From Sediminicola sp037203765 (lineage in GTDB: Bacteria; Bacteroidota; Bacteroidia; Flavobacteriales; Flavobacteriaceae): a DNA stretch of 64,000 nt. The position numbers were made by a program, and so were the translations under genes. Shown here piece by piece: positions 54,114-62,907 of the stretch. The stretch covers positions 1 to 64,000 of the forward strand of contig NZ_JBBCAS010000004.1 in NCBI RefSeq assembly GCF_037203765.1. Direction: 5' to 3'. The notes beneath the pieces are model-generated. The model had not been told where the DNA came from and did no database searches. It saw only the letters and a list, made by a program, of their open reading frames with translations. Within the stretch, counting starts at the first letter, position 1, and each line of letters opens with the position of its first letter.

Positions 54114-55121
54114 CTACGAAACACCTTCAACCAACAATTTCCGTGGCTTATAACTTTCTACTACTTCTACAATGGCTTTGATATGTGCCGGGGTGGTCCC
54201 GCAGCATCCCCCTACAATATTCACCAATCCTTTTTCCAAATATTCCTTGATCTGGTTGGCCATCTGTGCCGGTGTCTCGTCATATTCCCCAAATGCATTG
54301 GGCAATCCCGCATTGGGGTGGGCCGATACAAAAAAATCCGTTTTTCCCGACAATACTTCCAAATGGGGCACCAATTGACTGGCACCTAGGGCACAGTTAA
54401 AACCTACGGAAAGGATGGGAATATGACTTATGGAGATAAGAAAAGCTTCGGCCGTTTGTCCAGAAAGGGTACGCCCAGATGCATCCGCAATAGTCCCACT
54501 TACCATAATGGGAACATCTATATCCCTTTCCTCTTTTACCTCTTCTATGGCAAAAAGGGCGGCTTTGGCGTTGAGGGTATCAAAAATGGTTTCTACCAAT
54601 AATAAATCGGCGCCCCCATCCAACAAAGCCTCCACCTGTTGTTTGTAGGCTATTCTCAATTCATCAAAAGAAATGGCCCTGAAGCCAGGATCGTTCACAT
54701 CCGGGGACATGCTGGCCGTTTTATTGGTAGGTCCTATACTACCCGCTACAAATCTTGGTTTATCCGGATTCTTGGCGGTGAATTCATCGGCAACCTTTTT
54801 GGCGATTCGTGCCGATTCGTAATTCAATTCATAAACCAAGGGTTCCATATTATAATCGGCCATGGCAATGGTGGTCCCTGAAAAGGTATTGGTTTCCACT
54901 ATATCGGCCCCCGCTTCAAAATACTTACGGTGTACCTCGGCAATGGCCTCGGGCTGAGTCAGGGAAAGTAGGTCGTTGTTCCCTTGCAACGGATGGCCCC
55001 AATCCTTAAAACGTTCCCCACGGAAATCCTCCTCGGTAAATTTATAGCGTTGGAGCATGGTACCCATGGCACCGTCCAAAACCAAGACACGCTCTTTCAA
55101 CAAATCCTCAATATGCTTCAT
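54114..55121 (-). CDS. metH: Methionine synthase, homocysteine-binding part (split MetH)
   Basis: This 335-residue TIM-barrel S-methyltransferase domain corresponds to the N-terminal module of B12-dependent MetH. It has VLDGAMGTMLQRY near the N-terminus, zinc ligands in GFNCALGA (about residue 240) and GGCCGTTPAHI (about 305), and ETNTFSGTTIAMADY. It supplies activated homocysteine to the separate 919-residue protein. It is the first gene after the SAM riboswitch. Confidence 0.95.
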   Translation of the reverse strand: MKHIEDLLKERVLVLDGAMGTMLQRYKFTEEDFRGERFKDWGHPLQGNNDLLSLTQPEAIAEVHRKYFEAGADIVETNTFSGTTIAMADYNMEPLVYELNYESARIAKKVADEFTAKNPDKPRFVAGSIGPTNKTASMSPDVNDPGFRAISFDELRIAYKQQVEALLDGGADLLLVETIFDTLNAKAALFAIEEVKEERDIDVPIMVSGTIADASGRTLSGQTAEAFLISISHIPILSVGFNCALGASQLVPHLEVLSGKTDFFVSAHPNAGLPNAFGEYDETPAQMANQIKEYLEKGLVNIVGGCCGTTPAHIKAIVEVVESYKPRKLLVEGVS

Positions 55122-55176
55122 AATCTAAATATTTTGTTCTTCCAATCACTGGACGTGTACCCAAGGGGACTTCAAA

Positions 55177-55250
55177 TGCAATTATGGTCCATTGCATGAA
55201 ACAAAAGACAATGACAAACCTGTGATCCTATTCGAAACAACGAATGGACC
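55177..55250 (-). other. Alternative hairpins in the metH leader
   Basis: Two exclusive pairings exist between the aptamer and metH1: GGTCCATT (55250-55243) with AATGGACC (55193-55186), and TGCAAT (55196-55191) with ATTGCA (55182-55177). They share bases 55191-55193, and the second would place the rest of AATGGACC in its loop. They could be the expression platform. There is no obvious T-run terminator. Confidence 0.45.
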
Positions 55251-55305
55251 AAGAAAATTAAAGTATCAAGTAAGGAAAGTTGTAGACAATGATGTCTTTC
55301 TTTAG

Positions 55306-55452
55306 GTTATCTACTCCCGTACCGAACTTCCTTTGAGGAATAGTACTTGGATTAGAATGTAGCACCTTCTTTGTTCATCCCTATGGTATAGGTATTGAAA
55401 AAAGGGTTGCTAAGGCTTCATTGGGTCTAATCCCTCCGCCTTTCTTGATAAC
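55306..55452 (-). promoter_or_regulatory. SAM-I riboswitch (S-box aptamer)
   Basis: On the minus strand the closing helix P1 is GTTATC (55452-55447) with GATAAC (55311-55306). Inside are the S-box blocks AAGAAAGGCGGAGGGATTAGA, split by the P2 kink-turn, then CCCAATGAAGCCTTAGCAACC and AAGGTGCTACATTC, all in the canonical order. It is 185 bases upstream of metH1. High SAM is expected to lower expression of metH and metF. Confidence 0.92.
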
Positions 55453-55529
55453 GTCTTCAGTTTTGGTAATGAACTAAGTGCAAAGTAACACCACAGTATG
55501 TTTAAAAACAAGGAAAGTAGGTTTTTTTT

Positions 55530-55563
55530 AAACCTTCCAGAAATATTAGCTTCTGGAAGGTTT
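55530..55563 (-). terminator. Terminator of the sulfate assimilation operon
   Basis: A 13-bp perfect stem, AAACCTTCCAGAA (55530-55542) with its complement (55551-55563), and an 8-base loop; on the minus strand a short A/T run follows. It lies 22 bases after the stop of the last gene and separates this operon from the SAM riboswitch. Confidence 0.9.
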
Positions 55564-55584
55564 TTAGACTAATTCAAATTTAAT

Positions 55585-56649
55585 CTAAGCTAATATACTC
55601 TGTACCACTTCCTTTTTGGCTTCTTTTTTGGTGCCGTCAAATCCTTCCACACCACCAACGGTTGTGTATTTCATCACATATCTCTTTCCTGGATTTATGC
55701 GCTGATAGGCACTTTGGCACATAACGGCCGCTTCATGGAAGCCCGAGAGGATCAATTTAAGCTTGCCGGGATAGGTGTTTACATCACCAATGGCGTATAC
55801 CCCGGGAATATTGGTTTGGTAATCATAGGAATTATCAACCTTAATGGCATTTTTCTCGATTTCCAAGCCCCAGTTGCCAATGGGTCCCAATTTTGGTGAT
55901 AAGCCGAACAAGGGTATAAAATCGTTCACTTCCAAAAAAGTCTCCCCTTTTGCGGCGTCATTATGTTTGATTACTACCGACTCTAAGTTGTCTTTACCCT
56001 GAACAGCAACCACTTCGGCCTCGGTAAACAATCTGATCTTGCCCAATTTTGCCAATTCCGCTGCCTTTTCTACGGAATCCAAAGCTCCCCTAAACTCATT
56101 TCTGCGGTGCACCAAAGAAACTTCTGAGGCCACGTCTGCCAAGAATATGGCCCAATCCAGTGCGGAATCACCACCTCCGGCAATCACCACTTTTTTATCG
56201 CGGTAGACCTCTGGGTCCTTGATCATATAGGAGACCCCTTTATCTTCATAATTGGCAATGTTGGGGATCAATGGTTTTCTAGGCTCAAAAGATCCCAGAC
56301 CTCCTGCAATAACCACTACTGGGGCATGGTGTTTTGTTCCTTTATTGGTGGTAACGATAAAAGATCCGTCGTCCAACTTTTCCAAGGTTTCTGCCCTTTC
56401 CCCCAATGTAAAGCCAGCGTCAAAAGGCTTTATTTGTTCCATAAGGTTGTTGACAAGGTCACCAGCCAAGATTTCCGGAAATGCCGGAATATCGTAGATG
56501 GGCTTTTTGGGATAGATTTCCGAACATTGGCCACCTGGTTGTGGCAATGCATCTATCAAATGTGTTTTTAATTTTAATAATCCTGCCTCAAATACAGTGA
56601 ACAACCCTGTAGGTCCCGCTCCAATGATCAGTATATCTGTCTTTATCAT
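55585..56649 (-). CDS. Ferredoxin--NADP reductase (TrxR-like)
   Basis: This 354-residue NAD(P)H/FAD oxidoreductase has the FAD turn GAGPTGLFTVFEAG (9-22), a second Rossmann turn VIAGGGDSALDWA (about 160), and GVYAIGDVNTYPGKL (about 285). The CxxC of thioredoxin reductases is absent. It resembles the YumC/ferredoxin:NADP reductase group, and its place as the last gene of the sulfate operon suggests that it reduces the ferredoxin that feeds sulfite reductase. It starts four bases inside cobA. Confidence 0.9.
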   Translation of the reverse strand: MIKTDILIIGAGPTGLFTVFEAGLLKLKTHLIDALPQPGGQCSEIYPKKPIYDIPAFPEILAGDLVNNLMEQIKPFDAGFTLGERAETLEKLDDGSFIVTTNKGTKHHAPVVVIAGGLGSFEPRKPLIPNIANYEDKGVSYMIKDPEVYRDKKVVIAGGGDSALDWAIFLADVASEVSLVHRRNEFRGALDSVEKAAELAKLGKIRLFTEAEVVAVQGKDNLESVVIKHNDAAKGETFLEVNDFIPLFGLSPKLGPIGNWGLEIEKNAIKVDNSYDYQTNIPGVYAIGDVNTYPGKLKLILSGFHEAAVMCQSAYQRINPGKRYVMKYTTVGGVEGFDGTKKEAKKEVVQSILA

Positions 56650-57416
56650 AACTTCTGACTTTCTACTTGTTTATATTCTTGGGCAACCTCTAAAATGGCG
56701 GCCCTGTGTTTAACTACTTCTCCAATGATTATTATGGCCGGATTTGCCAGTTCTTGTCTGGCCACCTCAGCTTCTATGGTTGCTATTTTTGCAACGCCTA
56801 CTTTTTCATCTTCCCTAGTCCCATTTTGGATTATGGCAATTGGCAATTCTGATTTACCTTCTTGCTTGAACAGCTCTACAATGGCCGGCAACTTGGACAT
56901 GCCCATCAATATCACCACGGTGGCATTGCTCTTGGCTGCCAAGGCAACATCGGTAGACAATTGATGGTCTTTTGTGGTTCCGGTAATCACCCAAAAACTT
57001 TCTGCCGCCCCCCTTTTGGTCACGGGTATGTTCTGTGAGGCCGGTACGGCCACAGAAGAGGATATTCCCGGAACCATGGCTACCGCTAAACCTGCTGCAG
57101 CGGCATATTCCATTTCCTCCGCTCCCCTGCCAAAAACAAAGGGATCTCCCCCTTTGAGGCGTACCACATGCCCATGGGTATGTGCCCTGCTCACAATCAG
57201 TTCATTGATCTGGTCCTGTTGATAAGCATAACAACCTTTGCGCTTGCCCACAAAAATATGCTCCGATTTTTTGGCATAGGCCAAGAGTTCCGGATCTACA
57301 AGGGCATCATAAAGTACCACATCGGCAGCTTCCAAAGCTTTGATCGCCTTCAAGGTGATCAACTCCACATCCCCTGGGCCTGCGCCCACTACGGTTAATT
57401 TAGGTTCTTTAAACAT
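56646..57416 (-). CDS. cobA: Uroporphyrinogen-III C-methyltransferase
   Basis: CobA (SUMT) methylates uroporphyrinogen III twice to precorrin-2, the precursor of siroheme. The 256-residue protein has VGAGPGDVELITLKA (9-23), LKGGDPFVFGRGAEEM (about 87-102), and VPGISSSVAVPA (about 115). It is the single-domain form, without the dehydrogenase/ferrochelatase part of CysG, so that activity must be encoded elsewhere. The start overlaps the sir stop by eight bases. It supplies the cofactor for the enzyme encoded just upstream. Confidence 0.95.
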   Translation of the reverse strand: MFKEPKLTVVGAGPGDVELITLKAIKALEAADVVLYDALVDPELLAYAKKSEHIFVGKRKGCYAYQQDQINELIVSRAHTHGHVVRLKGGDPFVFGRGAEEMEYAAAAGLAVAMVPGISSSVAVPASQNIPVTKRGAAESFWVITGTTKDHQLSTDVALAAKSNATVVILMGMSKLPAIVELFKQEGKSELPIAIIQNGTREDEKVGVAKIATIEAEVARQELANPAIIIIGEVVKHRAAILEVAQEYKQVESQKL

Positions 57417-59499
57417 GTTCCAATTCTAATTTTCTGTAGGCCGCTACCTTTTTCAAAAAGGCATTCGCATCATTCACGTATGCTTTGGCAAAGGCTTCAG
57501 AAGGTTCGTTTTTGTTCAATTGCAAAGCCAATACTTCGAAAGAAGTATCCAAGCTTATTTTTCCCGATTCTACAAAAACCGTATCAAAATCCTTGATGAT
57601 CCCTGCATGGGTATTGGTCTTATGGTTTTCCGATGTCAACAATGCCTTGGCAGAATTGACCATAGAGGTATAGGAATGGTAGATACTGGCGGCCCATTTT
57701 TGGTCTTCCAAGGCTATCTGTGCATTGGCTATTTTTTCCTCTGACTCGTACAATAAGGTGGCGATCAGGTCAATGACCACTCCGGCACATTCACCGACCC
57801 CAATGGCCTGAACATATTCCTCGGTATTCCCCCAATCGATGAAGTCGTCTTGGGTGAGGTTCTCGATATCTGCCAAAGGCTTTAAGAAATCATAGAAATA
57901 GATCTGGCCTTTCCCCACATAATAATCCACAAATGACTGTCCGTTGCCGTTGGCTTCAAAATCGTCCAATATCAGCCGTAATGCTTCCGGCCCCCTTTTA
58001 CTGGGCACCTTGATTACCTTATCGGCAAACAATCCTTTACCGTTTCCAAAATTTCCACCTCCAAGCAATACCTGTAATGCCGGAGCAACCAATTTTTCCT
58101 TGGTCCGGATGGACATCCCCTGAAACCCTATATTGGCCATATTGTGCTGTCCACAGGCATTCATACAACCACTGATCTTGATGACCACATCAGGGTTCTT
58201 GATATATTGTGGATATTCGGTGGCAATCACCCTTTCCAATTCGGCGGCAATACCTGTACTACTGGCAATCCCCAGATTACATGTATCCGTTCCGGGACAG
58301 GCCGTTATATCCAACGCTTTGTTGTAGCCGGCTTCGGCAAATCCCAATTTTTCCAATTCCACATAAAACAATGGCAATAAGCTGTCCTTTACATACGGGA
58401 TCAGGATATTCTGACGCAACGACAAACGTATTTCCCCTGCGGCATATTTCTCTACCAAATCTGCCAAGGCACGAGCCTTATCTATATAAAAATCGCCAAG
58501 TTTCACCTTGATCCCTATGGCGACAAATCCTGTTTGTTTTTGAGGCACTATATTGGTGGCTTTCCAATTTTCAAAAGCCTCTTGATTATGAATGTTCACC
58601 TCCGGTGCTTTTACATCCGCTATTTTCGGTTGCGGATAGGCAGCTGCGTCAATAGGATACGTTTTAAATGGTATTGCTTTTTGCTCTGCTTCGAGCAACT
58701 CCCTAAAACCATCAAGACCTAAATCCTTCAATAAGAATTTCATCCTGGCCTTGGCCCTGCTCTTACGTTCCCCATAACGATCGAACACCCGTACCACCCC
58801 TTCCATCAAAGGAATGATCTGATCACTCGGCAAAAAAGAAAACAATTCATCTGCATGGCGTGGCTGGGAGCCCAGACCACCGCCCAACATCACCTTAAAA
58901 CCGGGCACCCCATTTTCGAGCTTGGCAATAAAGCCCAGATCATGCATATACGACAGTCCCGTATCGGCGTCACTGGCAGAAAAGGACACTTTGAACTTCC
59001 TCCCCATTTCTTGGCTTATCGGGTTTCTTAAAAAGTATTGGAACAGGGCATGTGCATAGGGAGACACATCAAAGGGTTCCTCCCGATCTATACCTGCCGT
59101 TTCACTTGCAGTTACATTTCTTACCGTATTACCACAAGCTTCCCTTAATGTAACATCATCTTGTTCCAATTGGGCCCATAGTTCCGGAGTCCGATTAAGA
59201 TCTACATAATGGATCTGAATGTCCTGCCTGGTAGTAATATGAAGTCGTCCTGTGGAATACTCCTCAGAAACATCACAGATCCTGCGCAATTGGTTGGACA
59301 ATACTTTGCCATAAGGCAATTTAATACGTATCATCTGAACCCCTTCTTGACGCTGTCCATAAACCCCTCTAGCCAAACGGAGACTTCTAAATTTCTCCTC
59401 GTCCAATTTTCCTTCGTGGAACTGGCGTATTTTGGCCTCCAAATCAATGATATCCTTTTGTACTATCGGATTTTCTATTTCTGTTCTAAAACTTTGCAT
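57409..59499 (-). CDS. Assimilatory sulfite (nitrite) reductase with HEPN-like tail
   Basis: The 696-residue protein has the doubled ferredoxin/siroheme architecture of the family: an N-terminal half with RLHITTRQDIQIHYV (about 85-99), a second with LSLRQNILIPYV (about 359), and the [4Fe-4S]-siroheme ligands Cys401, Cys407, Cys445 and Cys449 (ACPGTDTC, GCMNACGQ). Siroheme sulfite and nitrite reductases share this frame; the operon with cysDNH indicates sulfite. An extra all-helical region at about 560-696 is HEPN-like, a fusion seen in Bacteroidota members and absent from E. coli CysI. Confidence 0.92.
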   Translation of the reverse strand: MQSFRTEIENPIVQKDIIDLEAKIRQFHEGKLDEEKFRSLRLARGVYGQRQEGVQMIRIKLPYGKVLSNQLRRICDVSEEYSTGRLHITTRQDIQIHYVDLNRTPELWAQLEQDDVTLREACGNTVRNVTASETAGIDREEPFDVSPYAHALFQYFLRNPISQEMGRKFKVSFSASDADTGLSYMHDLGFIAKLENGVPGFKVMLGGGLGSQPRHADELFSFLPSDQIIPLMEGVVRVFDRYGERKSRAKARMKFLLKDLGLDGFRELLEAEQKAIPFKTYPIDAAAYPQPKIADVKAPEVNIHNQEAFENWKATNIVPQKQTGFVAIGIKVKLGDFYIDKARALADLVEKYAAGEIRLSLRQNILIPYVKDSLLPLFYVELEKLGFAEAGYNKALDITACPGTDTCNLGIASSTGIAAELERVIATEYPQYIKNPDVVIKISGCMNACGQHNMANIGFQGMSIRTKEKLVAPALQVLLGGGNFGNGKGLFADKVIKVPSKRGPEALRLILDDFEANGNGQSFVDYYVGKGQIYFYDFLKPLADIENLTQDDFIDWGNTEEYVQAIGVGECAGVVIDLIATLLYESEEKIANAQIALEDQKWAASIYHSYTSMVNSAKALLTSENHKTNTHAGIIKDFDTVFVESGKISLDTSFEVLALQLNKNEPSEAFAKAYVNDANAFLKKVAAYRKLELEHV

Positions 59500-59611
59500 A
59501 GGAACGCTTCTCTAATGATTATTGACTGTTTTGTTACATTCCTATATATTCTATATACTTAATAGGATAATAATAACAAGAACGTTTATTTTATTTTGTT
59601 CTCAACATGGG

Positions 59612-60859
59612 TTAGTTTATAAAACCAACTCCAGCTGTTGTATTGGATTGGGTATCTATAAGTATAAACGACCCGTTGGATTTGTTGTCCTTGTAGGCAT
59701 CAAAATAAATGGGTCTGCTCAATTTAATACTTACCTCCCCTATTTCGTTCAAGGCCAATTTGTTGTTGGCATCCGCTACACCTGTATAATCCGTGGATAC
59801 CACATTTTTGATGGCATCTATCTTTGACAATACCTTATTGGTGTTGTGCTGAACCAGGTATTTTGTTCCTGGCAGCAATTGCTTTCCATCCATCCAACAA
59901 ACGGTTGCGGTGATCTGCTTTTCTATTTTTGGCAGTTCGTTGCTTTTGACCAACATATCCCCCCTGGTGATATTGATATCATCCTCTAAGGTTATGTTGA
60001 CCGAACTTCCGGCAACGGCCTCGTCATAATTTTTGTCAAAAAAGTAAATTTCCTTTACCCTGGATTGCGTCAAGGAAGGCAAAACGGTAACATTGTCACC
60101 CACTTTTAAGCTACCACCATATATTTTACCAGCATAGCCTCTAAAATCATGATATTCGTCCATTTTGGGTCGGATGACGGTCTGAACGGGAAAACGCACC
60201 TGACCTTTCTCATGGACATCGGCGACCTCCAAATTTTCCAGATGTCCCAGAATGGTATCGCCCGTGTACCATGACATGGCTTCCGTTCTTTTTACAATAT
60301 TATCTCCTTTTAGTGCGCTAACCGGTATATAGCTTACCTGTTGCTCTTGGTAGGTACTCTTCGCATTCAAGGCCTCAAAATCCCTTTTGATATCATTGAA
60401 AACCGCTTCAGAATAGTCTACCAGGTCCATTTTGTTAACAGCAACAATCACGTCTTTGACCTTTAATAGGTTATTGATAAAGAAATGGCGATAGGTCTGT
60501 TCTATAACTCCTTTCCTAGCATCGATCAGTATAATGGCCACTTGGGAGGTTGATGCACCGGTAACCATGTTCCGGGTATACTCCACATGTCCCGGGGTAT
60601 CGGCAATGATGTAACTTTTGGTAGGTGTGGAAAAGTAAATATGGGCCACATCAATAGTAATGCCTTGTTCCCTTTCCGCTACGAGTCCGTCAGTAGCCAA
60701 CGAAAAATCCAAATAATCATACCCTCGCTGCCTGCTGCTGCGCTCTATGGCCTCCAACTTATCATCGGTAAGGGATTTGGTATCGTAAAGCAACCTTCCG
60801 ATCAAGGTACTCTTCCCATCATCCACACTTCCTGCTGTTGCTATTTTTAGTACTTCCAT
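59612..60859 (-). CDS. cysN: Sulfate adenylyltransferase subunit 1 (GTPase)
   Basis: CysN is the GTPase subunit of ATP sulfurylase, which with CysD makes APS. The 415-residue EF-Tu-like protein has G1 GSVDDGKST (10-18), G3 DTPGH (about 90), G4 NKMD (about 145), and beta-barrel domains 2-3. It has no fused APS kinase (CysC) domain. A 112-base gap to sir holds AT-rich sequence with a partial palindrome around 59540-59565. Confidence 0.95.
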   Translation of the reverse strand: MEVLKIATAGSVDDGKSTLIGRLLYDTKSLTDDKLEAIERSSRQRGYDYLDFSLATDGLVAEREQGITIDVAHIYFSTPTKSYIIADTPGHVEYTRNMVTGASTSQVAIILIDARKGVIEQTYRHFFINNLLKVKDVIVAVNKMDLVDYSEAVFNDIKRDFEALNAKSTYQEQQVSYIPVSALKGDNIVKRTEAMSWYTGDTILGHLENLEVADVHEKGQVRFPVQTVIRPKMDEYHDFRGYAGKIYGGSLKVGDNVTVLPSLTQSRVKEIYFFDKNYDEAVAGSSVNITLEDDINITRGDMLVKSNELPKIEKQITATVCWMDGKQLLPGTKYLVQHNTNKVLSKIDAIKNVVSTDYTGVADANNKLALNEIGEVSIKLSRPIYFDAYKDNKSNGSFILIDTQSNTTAGVGFIN

Positions 60860-60870
60860 TACTTTTTACG

Positions 60871-60887
60871 CCTCTCCCAAGGAGAGG
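60871..60887 (-). other. Hairpin just before cysN
   Basis: CCTCTCC (60871-60877) and GGAGAGG (60881-60887) form a 7-bp GC-rich stem with a 3-base loop, 11 bases upstream of the cysN ATG in the cysD-cysN gap. It could limit access to the start or mark an mRNA processing point. There is no T run. Confidence 0.5.
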
Positions 60888-60949
60888 ATCTTTATTATGT
60901 TCTTATCTTTTGATTTTGGATTGTTGGATTCCGATATCGGACCAATGCT

Positions 60950-61921
60950 CTAGAAATATCCTTGTTGCTTGCGTTTTTCCATCGCCGCCTCGGAACGCTT
61001 ATCATCTATTCGGGCACCGCGTTCAGATATTTTTGATTCCCTTATTTCGGAAACTACCTTATCAATGGTATCTGCATGGGATAATACGGCCGCCGTACAG
61101 GACATATCCCCAACGGTTCTAAACCTTACCGTTCTTTCCTCTACCTTTTCATCTTCTGCCCTAAATACCACTCCGTCTTCCGCTGACCAGATCAATCCAT
61201 CTCTTTGAAATATTTTGCGCTTGTGGGCAAAGTATATGGATGGGATCTCAATGTCCTCTTTTTGGATATAACTCCAGACATCCAGTTCGGTCCAGTTGCT
61301 GATTGGGAAGACCCTAACATTCTGGCCTATCTCTATCTCCCCGTTCAACATATCGAACAATTCTGGACGCTGGTTTTTCTCGTCCCATTGTCCAAAGTCG
61401 TCACGAACAGAAAAAATACGCTCCTTGGCCCTCGCCTTTTCCTCATCCCTTCGGGCACCCCCTATACAGGCGTCGAACTTAAATTCCTCAATAGCATCCA
61501 AAAGTGTAGTGGTCTGCAACATGTTCCTACTGGCATATTTTCCGGTTTCCTCTACCACCTTGCCCTGATCTATGGAATCCTGCACCTTGCGGATGATCAG
61601 TTCAACACCCAGTTCTTTCGCCAGTTTGTCCCTGAATTCAATGGTTTCCGGAAAATTGTGCCCTGTATCTATGTGCATCAATGGGAATGGGATTTTTGCC
61701 GGAAAAAAGGCCTTTTGTGCCAATCTCACCAAGGTTATGGAATCCTTGCCACCCGAAAATAACAATACAGGTTTTTCAAATTGGGCCACAACCTCTCTAA
61801 AGATGTAAATGGCTTCATTCTCCAGGGCATTGTTGTCCAAAACCCTTGCTTGCAAACTTTTTGTTAGCTGTTGTGAATCTATTGTTGCTGTTTCCAAACT
61901 TTCTATTTTTTTATTTCCCAT
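60950..61921 (-). CDS. cysD: Sulfate adenylyltransferase subunit 2
   Basis: CysD is the catalytic subunit of ATP sulfurylase. The 323-residue protein carries the PP-loop SGGKDS at 56-61 and C-terminal RFRTVGDMSCTAAV and MEKRKQQGYF, all family blocks. E. coli CysD has 302 residues, so the first 27 (MGNKKIESLETATIDSQQLTK...) are extra; a TTG at 61840 (residue 28, LDNNALENEAIYIFREV) would give the usual length. It follows cysH by 41 bases and precedes cysN. Confidence 0.95.
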   Translation of the reverse strand: MGNKKIESLETATIDSQQLTKSLQARVLDNNALENEAIYIFREVVAQFEKPVLLFSGGKDSITLVRLAQKAFFPAKIPFPLMHIDTGHNFPETIEFRDKLAKELGVELIIRKVQDSIDQGKVVEETGKYASRNMLQTTTLLDAIEEFKFDACIGGARRDEEKARAKERIFSVRDDFGQWDEKNQRPELFDMLNGEIEIGQNVRVFPISNWTELDVWSYIQKEDIEIPSIYFAHKRKIFQRDGLIWSAEDGVVFRAEDEKVEERTVRFRTVGDMSCTAAVLSHADTIDKVVSEIRESKISERGARIDDKRSEAAMEKRKQQGYF

Positions 61922-61962
61922 TCCATAAGGAAGTAGAAATGTTTAATTAATGCGCTCTTTAC

Positions 61963-62586
61963 TTAAGTGTGCAATCCACACTCCCTGTTCTCCAATACTT
62001 TTGTCGGGTCAAAATACTTATGCTCATTGGGCAAACCAAGATGAGCGAGATATGCATCCAACTGGGCATCGTTCCAATGATAAAACGGACTCACCTTTAA
62101 TACCCCATCCTTACTTTGGCTCAAGATATCCAAGGTATCACGCAAGGCGGTCTGACCCTTTCTCAAATTGGTGAACCAGACATCTGGCTTATGCTCCTCC
62201 ATGGCCCTTTTAAAAGGCTCCAATTTTACTTGTTCCGTAAAAATGGCGTGCCTAGGGTCTTCAATATCGGGGATACCCATTATGGCATCCCTATGTGCGG
62301 CCGTCTGCTTGGGCACATATAATTTTATGTTCAATCCTAAGGTGTCAATCAACTCCTCGGCATGCCTATAGGTATTGGGGGTATTGTAGCCCGTATCGCA
62401 CCAGATGACCGGAACATCTTTTTCAACATCCGTTACAGCATGTAAAATAGCTACTTCATAAGGCCTAAAATTTGTGGTAACCACCGCATTTTGGGCATAT
62501 TGAAAAGCCCAGGAAATGATTTCCTCAGGTGGGATCCCTTTGAATTGGGCGTTTAGGTCTTTTATCTGTTGTTCCGTAAATTTCAT
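61963..62586 (-). CDS. cysH: Phosphoadenylyl-sulfate reductase-type CysH
   Basis: The 207-residue protein reduces activated sulfate to sulfite. It has the PP-loop family fold with VVTTNFRPYEVAILHAVTD in place of the nucleotide loop, CDTGYNTPNTYRHAEELI, and the catalytic C-terminus ECGLHT (Cys204). It lacks the CC and CxxC pairs that bind [4Fe-4S] in APS reductases, so by sequence it is of the PAPS type. No APS kinase gene is in the operon. DUF2061 lies directly upstream. Confidence 0.92.
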   Translation of the reverse strand: MKFTEQQIKDLNAQFKGIPPEEIISWAFQYAQNAVVTTNFRPYEVAILHAVTDVEKDVPVIWCDTGYNTPNTYRHAEELIDTLGLNIKLYVPKQTAAHRDAIMGIPDIEDPRHAIFTEQVKLEPFKRAMEEHKPDVWFTNLRKGQTALRDTLDILSQSKDGVLKVSPFYHWNDAQLDAYLAHLGLPNEHKYFDPTKVLENRECGLHT

Positions 62587-62622
62587 TTTCCTTGATTTAA
62601 ATACTTAAAAATTCAATGCCCG

Positions 62623-62895
62623 TTATTTGCCCCAGTTTATGGCATTCCATGCCCTTTCGTGAAAAAAGTACAACAACATCTTAGTGAACAGTTCCACCAC
62701 ACCAATAGAAATGGCCACTTTGGCAGTTCCTGTAACCATCCAAGAAATTAATATGGTATCCAAGGTTCCAATAATTCTCCAGCTAATAGATTTTACGATA
62801 CTCCTCTTTGGACGCTCCGATTTTCTATCAGAACTATAGCTCGTACTATTTGATTTTTTATCTAATATCAATTGATCTGCAATCATGTGAAACAA
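62623..62895 (-). CDS. DUF2061 membrane protein
   Basis: This 90-residue protein has a basic N-terminus, two transmembrane segments (about residues 38-56 and 62-80) and the DUF2061 signature KSISWRIIGTLDTILISWMVTGTAKVAISIGVVELFTKMLLYFFHERAWN. The function is not known. It is often the first gene of sulfate assimilation operons in Bacteroidota, as here, 36 bases before cysH, so a role in sulfur uptake or regulation is possible but unproven. Confidence 0.88.
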   Translation of the reverse strand: MFHMIADQLILDKKSNSTSYSSDRKSERPKRSIVKSISWRIIGTLDTILISWMVTGTAKVAISIGVVELFTKMLLYFFHERAWNAINWGK

Positions 62896-62907
62896 TTTAA
62901 TCTAAAT

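Noticed and set aside
59535..59570. Partial palindrome between cysN and sir as a third Rrf2 site
   Set aside because: It shares only CCTATA with the operator copies and lacks the TTTAGTAGA half.
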